From NCBI GenBank assembly GCA_965153455.1, contig OZ234500.1:186001-250000 (forward strand): DNA of 64,000 bases, read 5' to 3'. The notes beneath the pieces were generated by a model. It ran no database searches. It worked only from the letters and a program-made list of their open reading frames with translations, and was not told the origin of the DNA. This document shows, one piece after another, positions 1 to 13,040 of this stretch. A program made the translations under genes and the position numbers. Numbering within the stretch: the first letter of the stretch is position 1; each line of letters starts with the position of its first letter. Origin of the DNA: Sphagnum compactum. Taxonomy: Eukaryota; Bryophyta; Sphagnopsida; Sphagnales.

Positions 1-1282
1 AAGCATTAAAGTCAAAAATATTTTATATTTCAAACAAAGGTTTGTTGAGAAACATGGTAGGAAGCATTGTACAAAAAATATTGGGTGACATTGGAAAGGG
101 CCAATTTTTTTTTAAACAACAAAAGGCACCAAAAAAGACATCATGTGCCATAAATGTTAATATTTAATACATGAAAATCAAATTCATATTCTAGAATTAA
201 TGGAAGTAAAAATGATTTCATGGACAATTTCCATGATCACAAATTATCAAAATATGGCAATCAATTATCATTTAAATGGTAATGTGAAATAATGTGAAAC
301 TCAAGTTGAATTAAATGCATGGGAAGATGAACAACTTGTTTTAGAAGTTTTACAAGAAGGAACAAGGAAAGTAAAGAACATGGCAATAAAAAGGAAACAA
401 AAAAAAGAAAAATTTAACTCATGCGATGTAATACTTCAATACGAATAGTTAGTCTAAATGTTAATAGTTAAATTAATCTTTGATTTTGAATTTTATGGTC
501 ATGAATGTAATTTTTGAGCAAGGTCCCAAACTAAATAAAATCTTTCCCCCCTCCCCTATTCATCCTTCTCCCTTTTCATTTCTCTCCTATGTTTCCATAT
601 GATTTCCAATAGTTCATCATTATTTGTGTCAATCTCAAATTTGATTTTATTCTACAACGTGGACATGAAAAAATGACATTCAAAGGTGCTTTATCATGTT
701 CATGTAGGTGGGTAGGTGAAAAGAGTGAAATAATTAGGCTTGGAACAGGTAGTTATTTTAATAGATGGACAATAATAATAATAATTTTGGAATATAATAC
801 TTGTTTTGAATAACGTAATTACACTATTACATAATTGACTTGAGGCCATAGACTTTAGATAAATCTAAGTACATAAACATTATTTACTTTTTTGACTCAT
901 TTGTTAATGCCATGTTGGTACATTTGATGTGAAAGCCTATTCATTTTAATTGTTTAATATAAGTTTATTTCATTTCATCATCAATTTTGGTGTATGTTGA
1001 CAACAATTACACTAATGGAATGTTATGAATCTTTTTTTTTTCGTGGCATTCACTTATATAGGTGGGCCAAAAGGGAGACACTCCACATTTCCATCTCAAA
1101 ATCTTGAAAGTATAAATCTACTTTGTGGAACTTCCTACATTTATTTATTTATTTTGCAATGAGTCAATTAAAATGATTCATTGAAAAAACAAGATTGAAC
1201 TTGGGAAACACCCCGATGATATAATTAATTTAAAGGTAAATAAGTATTAATTTCATTTTTTTTGTGGGATGTCTAATGGTAT
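1..1282. other. AT-rich intergenic DNA, no gene seen
   Basis: Only short random open frames, poly-A/T runs and no recognisable protein, RNA or repeat were seen on either strand. Confidence 0.6.
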
Positions 1283-1745
1283 CACTACAAGAATTCACAG
1301 CTTTTTTTATTAGAAAAACTAGTCAAAAAGGACCCAAAAGTGAAAATGTTCAAGTTGACCAAGTCGTTAATTTGGATAAGTCAATTTCAACATGTCCATG
1401 TTGATTGGGTCTTTTTGACCAAGCCTATAGTGGGCACCTTGACTAGTCAATATGTCCATTATTCATTTCAGCACATAGTCAAATTGGTAGTCAATGTGTA
1501 TGTTGATTCGAAAGACACGTGGCATCACACCCACCATTGAGATAAATTATTTTCATTTCACCAAATTAGAATCTTCCGGCCATGATTTATGCCACGTGTT
1601 AGCATGTGGTGTAGTTTTTTGATGATGTGAATCAATGAAAACACTTTGGTGTTGCCACATGTTATTATGTAATTTGATTTCACGGTAACATGTGTTACAA
1701 TGGGGATGTTCACAAATGTGCCACGTGTTAACATATTATTCATTT
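1283..1745 (+). mobile_element. CACTA (En/Spm)-type left terminus with subterminal motif cluster
   Basis: CACTACAAGAATTC begins at 1283; its first 11 bases are the classic terminal sequence of plant CACTA transposons. It is followed by a zone dense in short direct and inverted motifs. TTGACC/TTGACT/GGTCAA-like words lie at about 1318-1465, and GCCACGTGTTA-like words at 1516, 1591, 1654, 1684 and 1720. Known CACTA elements carry such subterminal repeats, which bind the element's own protein. A decayed En/Spm-type gene lies further in on the minus strand, which fits. No matching TTCTTGTAGTG right end was found, so the element may be truncated. A chance match to the 11-mer is the alternative. 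Confidence 0.45.
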
Positions 1746-2119
1746 GATGTTGTTGAATAGTCATATCTTCATAACATTGTGCTAGGTTTTTTACAAGATT
1801 TGGTGTAAAGAAAAATGTGTTTAATCAACTATTATTGGTCAAATAATCTTTTCTCATATCTGACCATTTCTAGTTTTTAAAAAATAGCTTTCAAACTAAG
1901 TTTGGAGTGAAATGCTTCAATTTTGGATGTTTGTCTATACTACTATTGGTCTAGAGTACTAGACTATTGTTATGGTTTTCTTAAATGCATATAATTTTTA
2001 TGATATTGATAAATATTTATGCAACTTGACTTGTTTTGGTTTAGAATCCATGCATGTATTTGACTACATTGAATAATAAAATATATCTATTGTTCTACAT
2101 GTTTAAACAATCAAACATA

Positions 2120-3480
2120 GTTCAAAAATGGGAATTACATTCACTTGTCCAAATGCAAAGAGTTCATATGTCCTTGGTAAACCTATAGTTTCACAAGTCC
2201 AACTCCAATTACAATTCCCAATATGTTCAACTTACTCTTGGTTCTTCTAAACTATTTGCTACCAATTATAACTACACACTACTTAGATGCAACTAAATCT
2301 TTTTCATGCCATAACATAATGCCATTTGGCATCTCTTTCACCTTAGAGGCTCTTGGGCTTGGAAATGACAATTTCACAACTCCTTTCTTTATACTAGTCA
2401 ATACTATGTTGCACAAGCTAAATGCAATTGGTGCCCCATGGAATGTCATCCTTACTACACCACATATTAGCCCCATTGCACAAGGTAATCCTTTGAAAGG
2501 GTCAATGATATCCACCTTTGTCTTTGGTGCTAAACTTTGCAAGCATGTAATTATAAGGAACTATTAGAATTTTGTGCTTAAGAGTCCATGGCAAAAGAAC
2601 CTATGTACATGTTGAGTTTTAAAACCCAAATGCCCTTGTTTACAAAACCAAAAAATTACCTCTATTTCTGATGACCTTTCTGATGACTTCAACTTATAAG
2701 TAAGAAACACATAAAAGGCATCACCAAAACTTTTGTTACCCTAAACAAGGCTAATTTATAGATTGTGTTAGCCATTGTCAAAACATTGAAATAAGTGGAT
2801 ATGAGAAAATAATCCAATTGCAAAGCCCATCCTACCTGAGCAAATAAACTAAGAGATATCATAGTTCAATGTCCATATTCATCAAGGCACCTACCTTTAA
2901 TGTCCATCCTCATCAATTTGATTGTCTCAATCTTAATTCAAGAAGAGGTTGCTTTAATCATGGGACTATTGTCAACCATGATCAATGTTAGACGAGTGAA
3001 TGAATTAAACGTCATATAGTCCTCAGAGGTGGTACACACCACCACTACATGTAGATTGATTAGCAAGGGTGGTTTCTTTATGTCTATAGCCCAACTGCAT
3101 AGTCATGTAGAACTATAGTTGTGCTCACCCAAAAAGGTAGAATATTCAAAAGCCAATTTAGATGCACACAAAACTCACCAACACCCCGGATGTGGCTTTT
3201 TTGGAAGGAGACACATGCTTGCGATTTTGATTTGGTTTAATCTTCCCAACCTCCGACTAAGTTGCCTCTACCCTATCGAAGCCACTTGTTTTGGCATTGT
3301 CCTTTTCTATGGCTTCCTTTTGCATGGCCTCCTCATGTGTGTTATCCTTATTGGTGGCCTCTTTCAATGTGGCCTTTATGCTTGGAGGAATGTTCGTAGC
3401 ACATCCTACTTAGGACACCAACTCACCCTCCCCTCACATCTAAATGACCAACAAGCCTAATTTGCAATAGCAAACAATCA
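2120..3480 (-). pseudogene. Decayed minus-strand open frames, probably transposon-derived
   Basis: An 87-codon open frame at 2542-2279 (minus; motifs DPFKGLPCAMGLICGVVR and SFPSPRASKVKEMPNG) and longer, stop-interrupted minus-strand frames up to about 3480 look more protein-like than the surroundings. One charged run near 3390-3290 contains EEAMQKEAIEKDNAKTSGFD. I do not recognise a family. The strand and position agree with the transposase relic further right, so these may be the downstream part of the same decayed En/Spm element. The overlapping plus-strand frame 2223-2567 is less convincing. Confidence 0.25.
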
Positions 3481-3959
3481 ATCTTAAGCCTATTTCAATG
3501 GTGTCAAAGGGACAAAATCATGTTACAACGGGAATTTTAATAGGATTATAACCATCATAAATATGCCAAACACCCTTACTTTTTCTTTGTTTTGTTTCAG
3601 TGCCTAGTTAACTTGAAATGGTAGTGCCCAATTATCAATTTGTTCAACTTGAAATGTAAAGGTTAAAAACCACTTGCCTATTTCTTCATAGGACCACCAA
3701 GGGGTACTTTTAGAGGATTTATAACTTCAAAATTGGATTTGGATGTATCAACAACATTGCCTCCATCCTACACATAACCCAAATGTAGTTTAACTAATAA
3801 TTCAATGGAGAATCAAAGAATCAATTATTACTAGCAATAGATATTCAACCACTTCTTCATAAGAAAAATGCATTATTTCCCACAATTTTTTGTATGGTTT
3901 TCTTCCCATGTATAATCATAACACCAAAATGAGGTTTTTATTATCATCGGAACCCACAA

Positions 3960-4390
3960 GGCTAAGGTGAAGAACCTAACCACAACACCATTGGGCATCC
4001 TTAGCCAATTGTGTTTATTGCTGGTAGATCATGAAGACATTCAAAAGTACGCTCTAGATCACACGGTGTCTTCAAAAGTTGTGACTATACCTTTGGAACC
4101 TCCTCCTATTTTTTGTCGCCTGGTGTTACTAAGGTGCTATTGGTTTTAGTCATAGTAATAAAACTTTGTGCCATCGTCCCTTCTAGGGCAATAAGCCTAT
4201 TATGCCAATTGTTTACATTATCACTTTCAGGTGTTATGCATTGGGTTAGTCCCTGTTGTTTGCTCATTGAACCAACCTGCAAACAATTCCATGTCAAACA
4301 TGAAAGTTGACAACATAAATGTATGAACCTAATTTTTAATTTCAAAGTTGCATATGAAGTTTAATTATTTGCATGTAGGACATTGTTCAA
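3960..4390 (-). pseudogene. C-terminal part of the decayed En/Spm-type transposase gene
   Basis: The minus-strand frame 4345-4106 encodes a peptide ending ESDNVNNWHNRLIALEGTMAQSFITMTK, which resembles the short helical C-terminal tail of plant Ptta/En/Spm (Transposase_24) proteins. It lies downstream, in minus orientation, of the better preserved relic at 5597-6990. The solo LTR at 4676-5591 sits between them, so both are probably parts of one gene split by that insertion. Several stops interrupt the sequence around it. Family assignment rests on general resemblance only. Confidence 0.35.
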
Positions 4391-5002
4391 GTAAATTACC
4401 ATGGAGTAGATGAAAATATATGATCACCATATTCATTGAATGATAAGCATTGCGTCTTGAAAAAGACGGTGTGGACTTGCTTGCCCCTTTTTCTTTGGAT
4501 AATTCTGCATTTACTTCAACTGGTGTAAAGGCCCATCCCAATTCATTTTCTTACAATGGACAAAGCTAGTAAGTTTTGAATAAAAGAAATGTGACCAACA
4601 AGCATTGGACATCAAGTAATGTGTAAAAGAACATTACATTATGAACATGCACTTCAAAATGTAAGTACCTTCACCTGTCGCAACCCTAGCCTTGGGCTCG
4701 CGACCAAGGCAAGGGCTTGTAAGGGTGCGGGCCAAGAAGGAAGCCTGAGAGTCACATCTCATGTTTCGAGAATGTAAGAGAGTGTGTGGGAGTGAACCCT
4801 CACACTCCCAAATGAGCTCCCACTTTGGGAGTTGGAGTCCGAATGGACTCTTGAATATTTAGACGGCAATTTTAGGGGTCAAAACTCATTGGATTAAGAC
4901 TTCCCATATATCATTGGAAAACTCTTAGAACATAGATGTTTGAAATGGGCTTGCATGACCCATTTGGACACCTGAAGCACAAATTATGGTCAAAAGAAGG
5001 GC

Positions 5003-5031
5003 CGGGAGTCAAATTAACAATTTGACTCCCG
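5003..5031. other. Conserved hairpin 1 in the LTR
   Basis: A perfect 12-bp inverted repeat (CGGGAGTCAAAT and its complement) is separated by 5 bases. The matching LTR at 61586-61614 keeps an 11-bp stem with a different 7-base loop. Confidence 0.7.
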
Positions 5032-5204
5032 ACCACTAAAAGTCAAGAATCGCCCCGATTTCCTTGCGTGCAGGTGATGTGCCACATACCCTTGAAAAGC
5101 TCTCCATGAGGGCTACAACTTTGCTTGAGACCTCAACTCCATCGGATGCTTGCACACAAAGTTATGGGCCCTTAAAGTCACGGGAGTCCTAACCTTGGGA
5201 ATTT

Positions 5205-5228
5205 CGGGACTCCCACTTGGGAGTCCCG
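5205..5228. other. Conserved hairpin 2 in the LTR
   Basis: CGGGACTCCC, the loop ACTT, then GGGAGTCCCG form a perfect 10-bp stem. The equivalent site at 61788-61809 keeps an 8-bp GGGACTCC/GGAGTCCC stem. Confidence 0.65.
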
Positions 5229-5596
5229 AGACAAAATGCCATTTAGATGTGGGCATCATGGAGAGGCACATAATATACTATCAGGGGGAAGGTGGTGGCT
5301 TCCCCCAAGTCCAGGGTCGTGGTGAGTCTTGTGAGTTCAAGTTTACTCGTGGTTCATCCTAGCACCAAAAGTGTTCCAACTATGCACTAACCAACTTGTT
5401 GTTTGGTTTGTGCAGGTCCGTGTGAGTGATTGATCGCTTGTCATTCTTCCTAATCCCATCCCGGAGCTCCAGCACGCCCCTCTACCCCCCAAAGTGCTGC
5501 GAACCAGGGAACGTGCCCCAACTCCTAACTCTTCCGTTGTTTTCACTTCAAACTCACATTTGAGTCTATTAAGGAATTTGGGAGCGCGTCATCACC

Positions 5597-6990
5597 AATC
5601 TGCTTGCAACTCCCACTTTTCCACCATGACCAGAATGATTTGGAATGTGAACTAAAGCTTTCATGGCGCAATTCCTCACTTCCTCTTCTTGTTTAGTGTC
5701 AAAAGCAATGAAATGTTTCATACTTTCCCAATGGTCCTTATATATAGTCCTTCGACCTAGGAAAATTTGCTTCAATGAACAACTTCAATGCATGTCATTT
5801 ATTCTTCAAGTACACATTCACCTATACCTTAAATTCTCGATATGATAAATCATATCCAATGTAGTCCCAATTCTCTTCCAACCTACTTTTCACTTGATTC
5901 AACAAAACATGTGGTTGGGCATTGATGTTATCTATATTGGGATCTAAAATGCCACAATACCCCCACAATATGTTTACCCAAATATTTTAGTGGGGGGGTT
6001 TGGGCTTCCTAGTTGAATCACAAGTCACCAAAAAAGGTTTCTGCCCATTAGCCTTCCTTTCAATGGCCATCTTTCGTGCATTGGCCACTATCACTCTACG
6101 TGCCTTGCATTGTAAGGCAACATGTTTCTTCTTTGTTCCCCCTATAGCAAAAACTTCCTCTACCTCCACAAGATCATTAAAACCAACCACTCGCCTTTGA
6201 CTTGAATGGACATGAACTTCTGCACCCATCACCCCAACTTGGTTTAACATCTCAACAAGGTTTGACATCCCAATTGGGTTTGACATCCTAGCTTGGTTTG
6301 ACATTGAGGTAGCTATGCCTTGTCCTTGCTGCTTTAATATAGGTAAGGAAGGGAACATCGATAAGCTTGGGCCAACTTGCTGTGCAAACTTACCAACCCC
6401 TAATGAAGTTAATGTTTGAAATGCTTGCATAGCTTGCATTTGTTGCAATGGATTCCATTGCCCAAGTTTTGTAGTGGACATGCCACCCAGGCCCCCCATT
6501 ATTTTTAAGCCAAAGTCACCCAAATTACCAAGCCCAATGTTGTTGAACCCATGCATTTCATTCCATAGCTATGCATTCATGACATTACTGAGTTTCTTAG
6601 TTAGGTAAATTTTGCTTGCATGTGTCATACTAATAGCAAATGTTGTGCCATTGGCATCACAAGTTGGTTTTGAAGAACTTGGTTTGGTTGCCAAATCTAC
6701 CGTTACTTTTGAACATTCAACATTATGCATTTGTTGTTCCAATTGAGTAGTGTTATCACCTCCAGGGTTGGATTCTTCACCAATAGATGACTTTTGCCCA
6801 TCATTAGCCTCATCTTCATACTCATCCAATGTTGTGTTCCACAACTGTTAATCAACATCATCCATCTTTTGGGTGTTGTTACGAAATGCCTGGAACATGG
6901 TTTTCTTTGGTTTAAAGGATTTCACCTTCCGAGGCTTTGGGAGTTTAACTTTCGGCACCCATTACAAAATCAATTCCAGAAATAATTCAA
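5597..6990 (-). pseudogene. Decayed Ptta/En/Spm (Transposase_24-like) transposase gene
   Basis: Reading the minus strand from about 6960, one frame encodes a basic start (VPKVKLPKPRKVKSFKPKK). After a TAA near 6850 it continues through 6844-6569 (acidic, DEYEDEANDGQ). After a TAG it continues in the same frame through 6556-5987, which is Met/Gly/Gln-rich and then basic, ending near RKPKPPH. Further on, 5775-5597 encodes KDHWESMKHFIAFDTKQEEE and then HSGHGGKVGVASRL. An upstream stretch reads LNQVKSRLEENWDYIGYD. The order of a Trp-containing KSRLEENWDY block, a DHWESMK block and a basic NHSGHGG block is typical of plant En/Spm Transposase_24 proteins. The stops show it is dead. The solo LTR lies immediately after GVASRL. 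Confidence 0.5.
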
Positions 6991-7439
6991 GGTAGGAAAT
7001 AAGAGATGTCAAATTGCTCAATTACATACGATATTGAGGATGATGTCTTACATTGGTACCTGTTATGGGTACTTGTGAACTCAAAATTTATTCCTAACAC
7101 AAACATGAAAAAACAAAGTTGGTGATCAAGGTGTTGAATTTGGGTCCACTTCACAACCATAAGTTATAGATAGTAAGCACCTTTGCAAGGTCACAAATCA
7201 AGACACATATAATGTGATTATTGGAGAATCATCAATATTGTAAAACATTAGCTAAACATGTAACTATATTGATAGCAAGTTCCAACACATTCTTTGATTT
7301 ATAAGGACAAATTCATGGTTGTAAACTTGAATTTGAATGATTAATGAATTAGAATGCCCTCACTTGTGTATGGTACCACCTAACAGAACATCATCCCAAA
7401 TAATTGATAATGTATAATCCTAAAAACAATAAAGTTAGA

Positions 7440-7615
7440 TTGTGGGTTACAGAAGTAAAATTTGAAGAACCAACTTATGCCAAATTGCCACATTGACTTA
7501 TGACAAATTACCACACAAACTTAATAAAATGCCACACCAACTTGATAAATTTCCACACTTATGATAGATTGCCACATTGACTTATGACAAACTACAACAT
7601 TGACAATGTTTCACA
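7440..7615. repeat. Degenerate short repeat, TTGCCACATTGACTTATGACAA-type units
   Basis: Phrases such as TTGCCACATTGACTTATGACAA recur with variation, for example at about 7488 and 7570, giving an irregular tandem tract. The TTGCCAA-type words recall the tracts inside blocks A and C. Confidence 0.5.
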
Positions 7616-7753
7616 AAAAGGTAATGCCATAGTGTTTTGATTTATTGTTTGGACTAGGTGCATTTCTTTCAAGAACTGAACAAATGGTGGAAGCACAATA
7701 GTATAATTATTAACCCATAACTTAACATTTATCCTAGTAGCTTATGCACCACC

Positions 7754-8053
7754 CTAGCCCACATTTGTTGTAAAATGGATTAATGTGGTAGCTTTCCTAT
7801 TCTTGAACCCTTTCAGCAGTTGGATCAAACTTAGCAAATGTGAAATATTAGTTCCAAAACCGACTAACACAAACTGCATTTGATTAAAGAAATATCTCAC
7901 ATCATTGGTAGGCAATAGACAAATGTTGAGCATGTCTAAAGAGAACCGGAAAAGGTCTAAAAATGTATAGGGCAATTGTGAAAAAGTAAACAATGTGACT
8001 TGTTCACCACAAATGTGGATGATACAATCTTCTATATTGCTTCTACTGAGCAA
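7754..8053 (-). CDS. Hypothetical 99-codon open frame, unrecognised
   Basis: This minus-strand frame encodes a hydrophobic, Leu/Phe-rich peptide (LFTFSQLPYTFLDLFRFSLD, then LLSLIQLLKGFKNRK). It lies upstream of the transposase relic on the same strand and may be an eroded exon of that element. No family is recognised and a random open frame in AT-rich DNA cannot be excluded. Confidence 0.15.
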   Translation of the reverse strand: MLSRSNIEDCIIHICGEQVTLFTFSQLPYTFLDLFRFSLDMLNICLLPTNDVRYFFNQMQFVLVGFGTNISHLLSLIQLLKGFKNRKATTLIHFTTNVG

Positions 8054-8059
8054 GCCAAT

Positions 8060-11000
8060 GTTGCCACCAATAAGACCATTAACAACAAATCTATAAGTTT
8101 AAGTGCATACCTTATGGTTTTTGTGCAGAGAAGAGATCGGTTGATGACTTCCTTTTGTACACTTTGTGTCCTTAATGGACTCTTTTGATGAGACTCAAAC
8201 TCTTCACCCACGTTGAACTCAAATGAGGATTAAATAGAATGCTTATCACCACTTGACCCTGATGACTCTTTGATGGCTACATCTTGTTTTTCTCGCATAT
8301 TATGCCATGGGTTTGCTCAATATTTTTCAAGGCCATGGTGCATAATCAAATGAACCAAAAAGCACATTGGGTAATTGCCACTATCAAAACTATAATTTTG
8401 TTAGATATATTTTTATGGTGCCACTTTTATGCCATGTTAATCATGGAATTTTGTGTTAAATGACTAATATGAATGTTAAAGAATTCAAAATAAATATTCA
8501 AAATAATATATTTTGGTTTTAATAAAAACCTTTGAACGTGAATAAGAATTGCATCAAAAGCTTACAATTTGGTAAATTACTAAACTATAGACTTTTTTTA
8601 TAAAGGATTTTGATGAGAAAAAAATTGAGATTATGTTAATTGATTATCTACACTCAAAAAGTAATCACAATTTGAAAGTTGTGAAATTTAAAAATTTTAA
8701 AAACTAAAAATCTATTGAACAAATTTTTAAAATTTCAAGAGTCTTTTACCACATGCAAATGGGGTGTAATGTAAATGACATCTAAAACAAATTTTTAGTT
8801 TATGAAAAAAAAAAAAAAACATTGAATTATTAACATATTTCATACAATTTGAAATTAAGATAATTTTTCAAAACGAAACGCAAAATTTGGTAGAAACTTT
8901 ACACTTAAAAAAATTCTTAGTTATTCATCAAAAGTTAATACAAAAAATGTGATGTATTGAGAAAATTATATGTATTTTAAGTAACATATTGCAAAATATT
9001 TCATCCCAAAATTTCTTTCTATGAGAAAGTGAAAATAATCACAAAAAGGATTGTAGTCCTTGAGTCCTTTGTCACCGTTGGTTCATTTGATGTAATCGCA
9101 CCCATTTAGGAGTCAAGATGTAATTGTTTAGTTTTTTAAATGTGTAGTTCAAAACTTATTTTTAAACTTCAAAATCTTATCCTCCATCTCCTTTTGTCCA
9201 AGTCCTTTTCTATTTCTCATTCCAAAGATTTTTTTTCTTCCTTCATGAAACACGTAATAATCCACCAAAAACATGGGAAAAAGTTGGGTTGTTGAGTTTT
9301 GAGGGTGATAGTTGTTCATTTTGAACCATAAACCACATGGACTAGAATGAACCAACATCACCCACTAACACACCATCCACTAAATGTCCATTATGATTCA
9401 ATTATGATGAACCTTAATTGAGTCAATATTTGATTTCACCTTGGTCACCCATTATCCATTGTAATTCATCCATGCATTCCAAAACTATTCATACATCCAT
9501 GGAATATCATTTGTGAATTTTCAATGGATAAATATTACATGAACGGAAATTCAAAAACATTTGTGAAGGAAATTTCAAAGATGAATGATAAATTTTCGTG
9601 GAAAATGAAATTCAATTGATGAAATAAAATTCAGATCCATGATTATGTCATCCATGAAATATAACTCATTCCCAATTTGATATCATTCATCCAAATTCCA
9701 TCAATATGTGAAATATGATTTGTGAATTTGTACTAGATCAATGATAAGACTTTAACCCTAAAACTCAAGATGAAATATAATTGAACATGAGATATTGTCC
9801 AACAATCTATTTGATTCCTAAAAGTTTACGTGGGTTGTCATCTCAATGTCACCAAAAACATGTTGGTTGGTTTAAACGTGAAGTAAAGGTTGCATTTATT
9901 GCAAAAAAAAATTTCACACAACCTTGTTCTTTTTTATTTTCAAATAGGAAGTAAACTAGTATTTAAAAAATCACTAAAGCTCAAATGAAAAATGATTATG
10001 ACAATATGAAGGCCATTACCTAATGGTGACGAAAAATGGTTGAGTTTGTTTGATGTGGATTAAATCATCATCATTGATCAATGGCAATCAAAAGTAACAT
10101 TCACCATTAGGATAAAAACCAAAGTAATTTCCATTGTTGGATGGTGATGGAAAGTCATCTTCACCATTTGATGGCCCCAAAAACTTATTCACCATCAAAT
10201 GGTGATCAAAATTGTCCAAAATCATGGTGACCAAGTTTGGTAAGTTGTCATAAAAATTGGCAAAAAATTTCATGGATGATTTGTGATATAATTAATGAAG
10301 GATACTTCATGGATGGTAATTTTATGGATGAACTTTATATCATCATATATAGAATCCTACCCTTTGGGAGGTCATTGTATATATATTTTACAAAATACTC
10401 AAAATAAAATGCTATTTTTTGGTATGTTATAAAATAATGGTATATTTAAATTATATTTTGATAGGAAATTTTGGACAACCTATTCACATTTAAATAAATT
10501 ATATATTATATTATATTAAAAAATTTGTGACTGATATTTTTTTGCAGATTCATTTGGAATAAAATGGAAGTGACTTCCCCATGATCCTACCATTGTAATC
10601 ATAGTGATTTAGGCATGACACAATTCTTTTATTAAAATTACCATTGCAATGCCAAGTAGGTGGAGCATAATGAAAAGTAGGTAGAATATATATGTAATCA
10701 AAATAATTTATTTATTTTGTTAAAAGAATTCGGTGTTGGTATTCATTTAAAGAGGCCTTAGAAGAACAACAAAAGGTTAGTTTTTTTTTGGGCCTTAAAT
10801 ACAATCTTGTGGTCAAAGTGGTTCAAACAAGAGGTAAAGCTTTGATTATAAAAGGAAACAATGAAATGGTTAGAGGTGGAACATTTATCAAAAGGTAGGA
10901 TGACCATATATATATATATATATGAAAGTTATATTTTAAAATGCTATTGGCAATGACATTGCCATCCATTAGTAGGCAAAACAAATTTCAATTATAGTTT

Positions 11001-12600
11001 TTGTTTTTGAAATAAATTTTTTACATGTTGCTAGCTACTTTAAGAGGCTCCATATTCCTCTATTTCTAATTTTATTCTACTTGGTTTTCATGCTAATCTT
11101 TGCACTACCAATGATGATGATTTATTTTCCATTCAACATAATTCAATTCAATCAATTATAATTGGAATTGAAAACAAGTTCAATTGGACTAATCCAATTT
11201 TAGTTGCATTTAAACTTGTTTTAACAACCATAAATTAATAGAACATTTCTAGGTGCACTTTAAAAACTTAATTTAGTTAAAAGATTATGATGAAAGTCAT
11301 GATGTAAGGGAGTGATGGTTTTTGTAGGGCCAAGTTAGGCATTAATTGAATGCAATTCACCATCTTCCACCAAATAATAATCTAGGATTGTGTTGTTTAA
11401 TTAAAGTTCAAGGATCTATCAATCTTTCCATGTGCCCAATAAGTACTTTTTTGCATTAATTACATTTTGTTATAAATTATGATGTAATTAAGGCCAACTC
11501 CAAGAGCATGGTTCTATACATTTTACAAAGTGAATTTGTACATGCATCAAGTGGTAGGCATTCTAAGAGGATTTCTAGTAGTGTTCAATATGTGACCTTG
11601 CAAAAATATTTTTCACATCCAAGTTTTGTTATTTACTTTTTTCCAACCCTAACTAGAAAACTAAAATTGTGAATGCATATAGGTGGGAGAATAATCATAG
11701 CAAAACACTTGGACCAATCATTATGATTGACCAATCAGAAACATGGAAAATAATCATATCATATTTATTACACTATTTTTTGGTAGGTGTTAAAATTTAT
11801 TGTGCCTTTTATTAATTTTAGCAAATTGTGCAAAAATGTTGGGCCATAACCATTTTTTTGAACCAAATCAACATGGTTAAATTATTTTTCATCCAATTTT
11901 AATTTATAGGGTTGCATACTAAGCATTGGTAGAATTGTTTTAATAAACTTTGCGATGAGGTCAAGATGTGACTTTCAAATGTAAATAGGTTTCACAAAGG
12001 CAAATGTACAACAATATGTATTTATCAAAAAATGGATGTTGAACAAGATATAGCTCCTCTTTGGAAGAATAATAAACCCGTGTGTGTCATCCCTCCATCA
12101 ACTGTAACATAATCATTAACGTTTCTTTCCACCTTTCAACAAGATATTAATGTTCCCTCACAAGTCTTTTCTATCAAATTTTAACCCTCTTTCATCGGAG
12201 AAAAACCCACATCATGATGCAAACAATCCAATAAACAAAGGCAAATTCTTATTTTTATGCCATTTTACATCCTAATTTCACATAATAGTTACATCTACAA
12301 TTTACATCTACAAGTTACACCGTTCATTAGTTTTGTAGTTTTTGGATGTAAGTTAAATATTCACACTATCCAAAAATCTTTTGTAAATATTTGAAATCAT
12401 TCCATTTCATCAAAACAAGGTAGCGAGCCATGGCATCTATGACAATGACATGCAAACCTAGTAGGAAATTATTGTAAAATAAAATTTCAAGGGATGGATT
12501 ATTTTGTTTTTTTACAAAATTACATCAAAAAGACCCTTGTGGTAAACATTTTGGCACCTACAAAATGATGAAACAAACAATAGGTCAACCTCCTTTGATC
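8060..12600. other. Long AT-rich stretch without recognisable gene
   Basis: No open frame with convincing protein character was found. What it holds is low complexity: TTCATGGATG/CATCCATGAA-like words between about 9430 and 9760 and again at 10270-10340, a cluster of CACCATTTGATGGTGA-like words at 10020-10270, an (AT)n microsatellite at 10906-10923, and many poly-A/T runs. Confidence 0.5.
10906..10923. repeat. (AT)n microsatellite
   Basis: An uninterrupted AT dinucleotide run of about 18 bases. Confidence 0.85.
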
Positions 12601-12639
12601 CTTAAGAATGTATTAAACATACATGAAATTTCAATATTC

Positions 12640-13040
12640 TAGTTTGTTCCATTATAAAGCAAAGTTTTCTTCACAAGCATTCAAGATTTAGGGCAACTTT
12701 ATACAAGGGTCCATGATCCAAAGACCAATGGATTCAAGCAATCTTATTGGTCAAAAGCTTTAAATTGGTCCCAAGGCCTTTAAATGAAGGTCCAAGACCA
12801 AAAACTGGCAAATTGAGGTTAAACCTACATGGCACTTGTTTTGGAAGGAAAATCAATTGTTTGGACCAAAAAACAATGGTCAAAAGGAGAGCTCTTGATT
12901 TGGAGAACCAAGAATCAAGCTAAGGACCAAGGTACAGTCTAATTCAAGGATTCAATTTGTTTCAAATTAGTCCAAATTGGTTCCTAGGAAATTGGACCTT
13001 GGACCCTTGTCTAAAGTGGGCCTTAGTCTATTCATTAAAT
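12640..13040. repeat. Tract of GGACCAA / TTGGTCC words in both orientations
   Basis: GGACCAA, GACCAA, TTGGTCC and TTGGTCAAAAG-like words recur about every 20-40 bases in both orientations. This is the density expected of a transposon subterminal region, but no terminus was identified with confidence. Confidence 0.4.

Larger units (their letters stand above)
4676..5591 (+). mobile_element. Solo LTR (916 bp) of an LTR retrotransposon, with 5-bp target duplication
   Basis: The segment begins TGTCGCAACC and ends GGAGCGCGTCA, so it has 5'-TG and CA-3' ends. It is flanked by identical TCACC pentamers at 4671-4675 and 5592-5596. It is clearly homologous over its length to 61354-62173, which is preceded by a polypurine tract and therefore is a 3' LTR. 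No internal retrotransposon sequence adjoins this copy, so it is a solo LTR left by recombination between two LTRs. It interrupts the minus-strand transposase relic. The strand given follows the TG-to-CA orientation shared with the 3' LTR. Confidence 0.88.

Noticed and set aside
2223-2567. Plus-strand 114-codon open frame
   Set aside because: It overlaps a more plausible minus-strand frame and has no recognisable motif.
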